In this document: positions 1-4,344 of the stretch, piece by piece
How the letters are laid out: each line of letters opens with the position of its first letter
Numbering within the stretch: position 1 is the stretch's first letter
NCBI GenBank assembly: GCA_020849075.1
Contig: JADLGZ010000188.1
Coordinates: 1 to 7,228 of the forward strand
DNA: 7,228 nucleotides
Origin: Fimbriimonadaceae bacterium
Lineage (GTDB): Bacteria > Armatimonadota > Fimbriimonadia > Fimbriimonadales > Fimbriimonadaceae
Direction of reading: 5' to 3'
Program-made: the position numbers and the translations under genes
The notes under the pieces: generated by a model
Seen by the model: the letters and a program-made list of their open reading frames with translations, nothing else
What the model was told of the DNA's origin: nothing
Databases searched by the model: none

Positions 1-121
1 AGAGGAGCAAGTCCGACAAAAGCCGGGCGGAGTTCCGAAACCGCTCGGGTGATGTGTTGACATCCCGGAGTTGCGTCAGCAGGTGCCGTGCGAGGGGGTG
101 CTCGCAGACGAAAAGGCCCAT
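1..121 (-). CDS. upp: Uracil phosphoribosyltransferase, N-terminal 40 residues (partial, cut by window edge)
   Basis: UPRT makes UMP from uracil and PRPP in the cytoplasm (pyrimidine salvage). Only about 40 codons are present, running off base 1. The minus-strand translation begins MGLFVCEHPLARHLLTQLRD and continues through NTSPERFRNSARLLSDLLL. The order HPL-x-x-H-x-L-x-x-LRD, then N-T-S-x-x-x-FR, then a leucine-rich helix is the typical N-terminus of bacterial Upp. The catalytic PRPP-binding loop lies outside the window. The ATG (121-119) comes 2 bp after the yqhQ stop codon (126-124), so the two are probably co-transcribed and translationally coupled. A GGGAGG lies inside the end of yqhQ, about 13 nt upstream of the ATG, which is rather far for a ribosome binding site. 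There is no other start codon in frame nearby. The identification rests on a short but characteristic stretch. Confidence 0.83.
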   Translation of the reverse strand, partial: MGLFVCEHPLARHLLTQLRDVNTSPERFRNSARLLSDLLL

Positions 122-123
122 GG

Positions 124-1227
124 CTAGGCAGTAGCCTCCCCGAGTACTTCGATCCCGGTGACTCTAACCGATCCCCGTTCTTCGGCATCGACAACGGATT
201 GAAGGGCCGCCAAGGCCACTTCGACGTGCTTTTCAGCGGGTTCTTGGGTGGTAATGAGTTGGGTCCAGAGTCCGGGCTTAAACGCAATATTCACCCACTT
301 CTCATCTCGGAGTTTCCCGGCCATGCGGAGGGCCTCGTAGCTGATTCCGGCAATGATCGGCAATAAGCACAATTCCATGAGAATTCGAACGGGCACATCC
401 TTGAATGGGTCACCTTGGTGTCCAGTTATCGGGTAGCGCGGTACGAGCGGTAAAAAGAGGAACCCAATGATGAATACAATGACGGCGAATGAAGTGCCGC
501 AACGCGGATGAAGCCGTGTCTGGGCTTGACAGGTACCGATCTCTAGAGGTTGCTCTCGCTCTAATGTGTTGATCGCCTTGTGTTCTGCACCGTGGTAGCG
601 AAAGACCTCTTTGACATCCGGCAGTTTGCTGATACCCCAGAGATACCCAATGAAGATAACGAGCTTGATGATCTCACTGGTGTAGTTGATAATCGTTCCG
701 TTGGAAACACCGCGGGCCCGGAGGGTCTCGGCGAGAGCATTGGGCATGACATTGAAAATGAGGATGCCAACGGCGAGGCTAAAAATGATGGCCCCCAGAA
801 CCGCGGCGTTCTGTACTTTCTCGTTTACGGGTTTGCCCGCTGCCTTTACTTGGTCCCTCGTGGAGTGTTTTGGGTCCATTTGGACGTCGGAGGCAAATCT
901 CATTGCCCGAAGCCCGAGGGTCATTCCATCCAAAAGGGCAAAGGTTCCGCGCAAAAAGGGCTTCATGAGCCACTTTTGCCGTCCAATCCAAGTCTTCTCA
1001 AGGGGTTCGGTGATACGGACAATGGTTCCGTTGGGGGCTCGGCAGGCAATGGAGAAGAAGCGCGGCGTACGCATCATGACTCCTTCGATGATCGCCTGTC
1101 CGCCGTACTGCAGATACTCGCCTTTTGGCACGGCGGGAGTGTACCGAAGTCGCGTGGTGGTCGGAGGTTGATGGTAAAAAACCTGGGAGTCTAGGTGCAT
1201 TGGACCTAGTCCCCGAATTTCTGCCAC
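124..1227 (-). CDS. yqhQ: YqhQ-type DUF1385 integral membrane protein
   Basis: This 367-residue multi-pass membrane protein belongs to the DUF1385/YqhQ family. The family is described as a putative metal-dependent membrane enzyme, but its reaction is not established. Visible hallmarks are YGGQAIIEGVMMR (residues 41-53), the histidine-rich FRYHGAEHKAIN block (209-220), HPRCGTSF (240-247) and a C-terminal PGLWTQLITTQEP (318-330). Hydrophobic segments lie near residues 140-162, 184-202, 246-263 and 281-297. The start is GTG at 1227-1225, supported by a GGAG at 1240-1237 with 9 nt spacing. An internal ATG (residue 10) is the alternative start. The roughly 40 residues before the GGQAIIEGVMMR block are longer than I expect for this family, whose members often reach that motif within about 10-15 residues. 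The gene ends with TAG, 2 bp before upp. It is transcribed divergently from the small gene at 1310. Confidence 0.93.
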   Translation of the reverse strand: MAEIRGLGPMHLDSQVFYHQPPTTTRLRYTPAVPKGEYLQYGGQAIIEGVMMRTPRFFSIACRAPNGTIVRITEPLEKTWIGRQKWLMKPFLRGTFALLDGMTLGLRAMRFASDVQMDPKHSTRDQVKAAGKPVNEKVQNAAVLGAIIFSLAVGILIFNVMPNALAETLRARGVSNGTIINYTSEIIKLVIFIGYLWGISKLPDVKEVFRYHGAEHKAINTLEREQPLEIGTCQAQTRLHPRCGTSFAVIVFIIGFLFLPLVPRYPITGHQGDPFKDVPVRILMELCLLPIIAGISYEALRMAGKLRDEKWVNIAFKPGLWTQLITTQEPAEKHVEVALAALQSVVDAEERGSVRVTGIEVLGEATA

Positions 1228-1309
1228 GTTTAAGGACTCCGTCTGCGTATCGTTGAACAGGATGGTCTAAAAAGCCGTCTTAATGAATGTCCCGTAAATA
1301 CGGAATACC
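1228..1309. promoter_or_regulatory. Divergent intergenic region with a 12-bp dyad
   Basis: These 82 bp separate the starts of yqhQ (minus) and the small gene at 1310 (plus), so promoters for both should lie here. I see no convincing sigma-70 pair. A TTGAAC at 1253-1258 resembles a -35 box on the plus strand, but the nearest A/T-rich hexamer (TAATGA, 1281-1286) is too far at 22 nt. A perfect dyad CCGTA-AA-TACGG lies at 1292-1303. It overlaps the weak GGA (1302-1304) that would serve as the ribosome binding site of the plus-strand gene, so it could be an operator or a small hairpin controlling translation. The yqhQ ribosome binding site is at 1237-1240, minus strand. Confidence 0.4.
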
Positions 1310-1516
1310 ATGAAGGTGACTAACGTGAAATCAAAGGAGTTGGATCTCACTGAGGAGGAAGCATTTGCGTTGCTCGGCTTGTGTATAACGAGCCCGGAGA
1401 AACTTGATGCAACCGCCGAACAAGCAATGCGAAAACTGGCTAGTTACTGCAAGTCTCGGGTACGCCTGAGCGCAGATCGAAACCATCATATCAGCGGTTC
1501 GGACCATATCCTCTAA
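1310..1516 (+). CDS. Small uncharacterised protein, 68 residues
   Basis: I do not recognise this gene with certainty. The product is small and mostly helical. A charged, leucine-rich core (LDLTEEEAFALLGLCITSPE, residues 11-30, then KLDATAEQAMRKLASYCKS, 31-49) reads like an ordered pair of helices with a turn. The tail (50-68) is basic and then polar and looks disordered. There is no signal peptide and no membrane segment. Two cysteines (residues 25 and 47) fall one in each helix but form no metal motif. The ATG at 1310 is preceded by only a weak GGA (1302-1304, 5 nt spacing). GTG codons at 1316 and 1325 are alternatives. Support for a real gene comes from protein-like amino-acid composition, its own intergenic space on the left, and a strong terminator 26 bp after the stop. 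Nothing else of coding quality covers 1228-1585. Confidence 0.7.
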   Translation: MKVTNVKSKELDLTEEEAFALLGLCITSPEKLDATAEQAMRKLASYCKSRVRLSADRNHHISGSDHIL

Positions 1517-1542
1517 AAGATCCAATAATCAGCAATCATATC

Positions 1543-1575
1543 CGCGGCCCCGCTAGTCGGGGTCGCGTTACTTTT
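1543..1575 (+). terminator. Intrinsic terminator of the small gene, between convergent genes
   Basis: The arms 1543-1552 and 1558-1567 form a 10-bp GC-rich stem with one G-T wobble (1547/1563) and a 5-nt loop (CTAGT). TTACTTTT follows at 1568-1575. On the plus strand this is a standard rho-independent terminator, 26 bp after the TAA of the 68-residue gene. On the minus strand the wobble becomes an A-C mismatch and no comparable T-run follows, so it probably works mainly rightward. It also lies just past the TAG of the leftward DUF5658 gene, and so separates two convergent transcripts. Confidence 0.8.
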
Positions 1576-1585
1576 GGAGCCAGTG

Positions 1586-1909
1586 CTATCGGAGCCCGTT
1601 TACGAACCAAACCGTCCAAATCAGCATGTAGAGCGCAGATCCGACAAAGCACGACTTTTGAATGAAGGCGAGATGGGTCCTTGCGTATCGGATCATGCAG
1701 AAGTAAGCGAGGGCGAGGGTCATGCCTTTAACAAGGACAAACAACCAGACGCCGGTCTGAATGACGGGTCGCATGAGCGGGTTCAGCTCAACGATCAGAC
1801 CATGGGAGTACAGGACCGCGGTCACGATGAGGTCCAGTGTTCCAATCGAAAGCAGGAGCAAGAGGGCCTTGGTTGGGAAAAATCGGTGGAAGCGATGAGC
1901 TTGCGCCAT
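1586..1909 (-). CDS. DUF5658-like small membrane protein
   Basis: A 107-residue, three-helix integral membrane protein of unknown function. Hydrophobic segments are at residues 14-34, 53-73 and 84-104. The first segment carries an aspartate (D26) and is followed by a G-x-x-x-ELNP motif (ELNP at 41-44), and K61 sits in the second segment. That D...G...ELNP...K pattern is what I associate with DUF5658 proteins. The start is ATG at 1909-1907. An in-frame TGA only four codons upstream (1921-1919) excludes a longer form, and the next methionine (M46) would remove the first helix and the ELNP motif. The ribosome binding site is weak (GAAG, 7 nt upstream). The first 122 nt lie inside the 3' end of the carboxypeptidase gene in another frame, so expression probably depends on translation of that gene. 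It is the last gene of the leftward operon. Confidence 0.8.
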   Translation of the reverse strand: MAQAHRFHRFFPTKALLLLLSIGTLDLIVTAVLYSHGLIVELNPLMRPVIQTGVWLFVLVKGMTLALAYFCMIRYARTHLAFIQKSCFVGSALYMLIWTVWFVNGLR

Positions 1910-3200
1910 ATCCGAGCTTCAGGGCAAGCATCGGGCCAAATTCGGGGCTGGTTTCAATCCAGCGGATGATTTGATCTGCTGAATCTCGTACTTTCGTTGG
2001 CGTGTCCACCGAATTGTTGATCACGATCGCAACGATCAAGGGTTCACCAAGGGATGAATTCACGTATCCGCTCAGTCCGACAACGGATGTGAGAGTTCCC
2101 GTCTTACCCTTAAAGCTACTTCCCGCAAGCCTTTGTCGGAGGGTGCCGACCCCCGGCGCGGCAAGGGCTCCTTGGTAGGCTGGGAACCACGGCTGCTTGG
2201 AGGCCCACGATAATGCCTTGCCGATGGCTCGGGTCGTGACTAAGTTCTGTCGTGCAAGACCACTGCCATCTACGGGGCGAAGGTCGCCTTGCGGCACCTT
2301 AACGACATCTTCAAAGAACTTCTTCTCGTCGGCCGTAGCCGCAGGGTATGGGTCACTTGGGTTCTTGATCAGGCCCTTATGGCTCGCCGTCATGAGCAAG
2401 AAGTTCTCGGCGTAGTTGTTGTCACTGGGCTGAAGGCAATCAGCTAGGAGCTTGGCCATGGGGTCTCCAAGATACTCAGTGGTCTTCAGAGGCTTATACC
2501 AGGAGGGAAGGGTGCCCGGAATGATGCCAACTCCTAAGAATCGGGCGGCTGATCTGTCCGGATTGAGGAGGGCCAAAGTTTCAATAGTCTGGCGTTCACC
2601 GCTGAGATCGCCGTCAACAAGGACGCGCTGAGCGCTCAGGTTATAGGACACGTGGATGGAGCCCGTCGTAGTGCCGCGTTCAATGCTGACCCCAAGTTCT
2701 TTGGGTAAGGGCACGACCTCTCCATTCTCGGCATAGAGCCGAAACGCTCCCTGATCCACCGTGAACGCAGTTACAGGGGCCGCATAGCGGTTGATCAGGT
2801 CATCAGATTCCCACCCGTTCGGAACCCCTGGGCAATAGGCTTGGGACACGTAGACCACCTTCTGGCGGTCCAACAGACTTGAACCGATTTCTTGGAGCCG
2901 GGCTGTGGACATGCTTGGATCGCCTTCGGCGATGACCCCGACCGCTTCTGCACATTCGATAACCGTTGTTTTCGGTCGAAAATCTAGCCCCAAATGGTGC
3001 ACGCCGTACATCGTCGAGAAGAGCTTCTGGTTGCTGGCCGGGATGAGCCGCCGGTTGCCGTCCCGATTGAACACCACGGTTCCGTCTAACTTCATGATTG
3101 TGACGCCGAATGATGCTCCGCTAAGGACGGGATTTGTATCCAACATCGTGTTGAGCGATGTGGCAACTTGGAAGGCTAGAGGAATGAAGTAGGAAATCAT
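1788..3200 (-). CDS. dacB: D-alanyl-D-alanine carboxypeptidase/endopeptidase, PBP4 (peptidase S13) family
   Basis: Enzymes of this family cleave terminal D-Ala from peptidoglycan stem peptides, or cross-links between them, outside the cytoplasmic membrane. All three penicillin-binding motifs are present in 470 residues: SNQK (S56 nucleophile, K59), SDN (259-261) and KTG (366-368). The family-typical DGSGLAR is at 311-317, and GDPSM (93-97) lies in the inserted domain. The 203 residues between SxxK and SxN indicate a PBP4-like insertion somewhat shorter than in E. coli. The ATG overlaps the stop of the upstream gene as ATGA (3200-3197), and an in-frame TGA a few codons upstream rules out an earlier start. 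The export signal is poor: a short hydrophobic stretch (residues 2-17) without a basic start. The catalytic fold should end near residue 420. The last 40 residues are rich in Pro/Gly/Ser and lie over the DUF5658 reading frame. Confidence 0.92.
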   Translation of the reverse strand: MISYFIPLAFQVATSLNTMLDTNPVLSGASFGVTIMKLDGTVVFNRDGNRRLIPASNQKLFSTMYGVHHLGLDFRPKTTVIECAEAVGVIAEGDPSMSTARLQEIGSSLLDRQKVVYVSQAYCPGVPNGWESDDLINRYAAPVTAFTVDQGAFRLYAENGEVVPLPKELGVSIERGTTTGSIHVSYNLSAQRVLVDGDLSGERQTIETLALLNPDRSAARFLGVGIIPGTLPSWYKPLKTTEYLGDPMAKLLADCLQPSDNNYAENFLLMTASHKGLIKNPSDPYPAATADEKKFFEDVVKVPQGDLRPVDGSGLARQNLVTTRAIGKALSWASKQPWFPAYQGALAAPGVGTLRQRLAGSSFKGKTGTLTSVVGLSGYVNSSLGEPLIVAIVINNSVDTPTKVRDSADQIIRWIETSPEFGPMLALKLGYGASSSLPPIFPNQGPLAPAFDWNTGPHRDRGPVLPWSDR

Positions 3201-4183
3201 GGTTCGTCCGGGAAGATGGGTTCAGCGATGTGGTCTATTCTTTCATTCTCAATATCACGAATGAGGCCCTTGCAGTACTCCCGAAGCATAGGCTCAGGAT
3301 CACTTTTCGCGGCGGCCGAAAGGGTTTCCGCTACTTGTTCTTTCCGTGTTGGCATCCATTCGCAAAGATGAAAACTAGCATGCATCGCACTTCTACGGGC
3401 AATCCGGCTAGGAGCCGACATCAGTGATAAGATCAGCTCAGCGGATTCTTCCGTGCAAATGTGGCCGCCCAGAACAACGCCGGCCTTGTAGATAGTTCTG
3501 GCAAAGTCATCCTCTGCATCACGCATGAGGTTTCCAATTGCCTGTACCGCTTCGGACTCTGCTTGGGGGCAAGGGAAGTAACTCTTGATATCCTCAAAGA
3601 GGTCCAGGACAAGCCACTGGGCGGTCCGTCGGTGTCGGTGTCTCCGTTCGTTGAGGATCGAAATAAGGGCCGGCCCATCGGTCGCAAGTCCGCCCTTGGT
3701 CTCAAGTTCCTTTTGGGCATCGTGAGCAATCGCTCGATCCTGAGAATAGAATAGTCTCAACAGTTCGGGTGCCTCAAGGTCACGCATTCTGCCACGGTAG
3801 CGGCCACTTAATCCAAGTAATTGTCCGACTTCGCTCTGCCTCTCGAACAGCGGCTCGCACGTGTCAAGTAGGTTCTCCAGCATCTCGGCTTCAGTTTCGC
3901 CTCGCCCTTCGGCTCGAAGGTCTTCGCACCGACCAAAGACGCCCCAAGGAGTCCTAGCCACGGCTACGGCGAAGGTCTCGCCTTCGTAAGTCAGGGTTGC
4001 TTGCCCGTGCCATTCGCTGGCGGGGATGTGATAGTCGTAGCTGACCGGATGGAGGGGCCAGCGCCACGGCTGGTAGTGCCCGGGCTTAATTGCACGATAA
4101 TCGCCTTGCTGATGGGCGACTTCTTGCTCTACCCAAGCTTCCAACTCTGCTTTGAGTTGGAGCGGCTCCGATATCGATGCCAT
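3197..4183 (-). CDS. Hypothetical protein with a HEAT-like helical C-terminal half
   Basis: Function is not recognised. The 328-residue protein has no signal peptide and no membrane segment, so it is probably cytoplasmic. Residues 1-115 form a mixed region with an acidic N-terminal helix and a Trp/Tyr/His-rich stretch (about 34-60, including PGHYQPWRWPLHP). From about 136 to 310 it is almost all amphipathic helix pairs, for example LLRLFYSQDRAIAHDAQKEL, ALISILNERRHRHRRTAQWL and AVQAIGNLMRDAEDD, in the manner of degenerate HEAT or Armadillo repeats. Such folds usually bind other proteins. It is the first gene of the leftward operon and ends in a 4-bp ATGA overlap with the PBP4 gene, which suggests coupled translation. 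The ATG at 4183 is the first start after an in-frame TAG five codons upstream. It lacks a well-spaced ribosome binding site of its own. The HEAT assignment is by eye and tentative. Confidence 0.72.
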   Translation of the reverse strand: MASISEPLQLKAELEAWVEQEVAHQQGDYRAIKPGHYQPWRWPLHPVSYDYHIPASEWHGQATLTYEGETFAVAVARTPWGVFGRCEDLRAEGRGETEAEMLENLLDTCEPLFERQSEVGQLLGLSGRYRGRMRDLEAPELLRLFYSQDRAIAHDAQKELETKGGLATDGPALISILNERRHRHRRTAQWLVLDLFEDIKSYFPCPQAESEAVQAIGNLMRDAEDDFARTIYKAGVVLGGHICTEESAELILSLMSAPSRIARRSAMHASFHLCEWMPTRKEQVAETLSAAAKSDPEPMLREYCKGLIRDIENERIDHIAEPIFPDEP

Positions 4184-4185
4184 GG

Positions 4186-4194
4186 TTAAGCCAT
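4186..4194 (-). other. Two-codon leader ORF (ATG GCT TAA) before the HEAT-like gene
   Basis: On the minus strand a GAGG (4202-4199) is followed after 4 nt by ATG GCT TAA. Two bases after that stop comes the ATG of the HEAT-like gene. The GAGG is 15 nt from the main start, which is too far for good direct initiation, but it is near the leader ATG. The arrangement would allow initiation at the leader, immediate termination and re-initiation at the main start. A chance ATG is equally possible from one sequence. Confidence 0.3.
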
Positions 4195-4301
4195 GCTACC
4201 TCGGAAGGCGATCGGCCGCCGAGCGCGTTCATAAGGGAGGCATTTTTGCGCGAACTCCACCATGGTCCCACGATCAGGGCCCAAAAGGTCTAAACTGACG
4301 C

Positions 4302-4321
4302 AACCAACAAACGCGTTGGTT
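4302..4321. repeat. Perfect 7+7 bp inverted repeat upstream of the metalloprotease
   Basis: The arms AACCAAC (4302-4308) and GTTGGTT (4315-4321) are exact reverse complements separated by 6 bp (AAACGC). The dyad ends 14 bp before the ribosome binding site and 23 bp before the ATG. Its size and symmetry suit a dimeric repressor operator. As RNA it would be a modest hairpin in the leader. No T-run follows, so it is not an intrinsic terminator. Confidence 0.55.
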
Positions 4322-4335
4322 AAGTAGTGAGTCAC

Positions 4336-4341
4336 AGAGGA
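4336..4341 (+). promoter_or_regulatory. Ribosome binding site that fixes the metalloprotease start
   Basis: AGAGGA lies 3 nt (4 nt from AGAGG) upstream of the ATG at 4345. It lies within the six codons that would be added if translation began at the upstream in-frame GTG (4327). It therefore supports the ATG as the true start, which also leaves a clean signal peptide at the N-terminus. Confidence 0.75.
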
Positions 4342-4344
4342 TTT

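Larger units (their letters stand above)
4184..4344. promoter_or_regulatory. Divergent control region between the HEAT/PBP4 operon and the metalloprotease
   Basis: These 161 bp lie between two divergent starts and should hold promoters in both directions. No strong sigma-70 pair stands out. TAAACT at 4291-4296 is a possible plus-strand -10 box, but it has no -35 match at normal spacing. If it were the -10, transcription would start near 4303, at the edge of the dyad described separately. The region also contains the two-codon leader ORF of the minus-strand gene and the ribosome binding site of the plus-strand gene. Confidence 0.45.

Noticed and set aside
580..1194. Long plus-strand reading frame opposite yqhQ (also another at 686-1171)
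   Set aside because: Both lie wholly antisense to a clearly recognised membrane protein gene. Their translations have no hydrophobic pattern or family motif, and no ribosome binding site supports them.
1574..1969. 131-codon plus-strand reading frame
   Set aside because: It is antisense to the DUF5658 gene and the PBP4 tail. Composition is polar and repetitive, with no motif, and it begins at the terminator's T-run.
1586..3200. PBP4 and DUF5658 as one gene split by a frameshift
   Set aside because: The DUF5658 frame has a TGA four codons before its ATG and a complete small-protein architecture. PBP4 already contains all its motifs and a complete fold, so two overlapping genes fit better than a broken fusion.
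4327..4344. GTG at 4327 as the metalloprotease start
   Set aside because: It would place the AGAGGA ribosome binding site inside the coding region and add six residues before the signal peptide. The ATG at 4345 is better placed.
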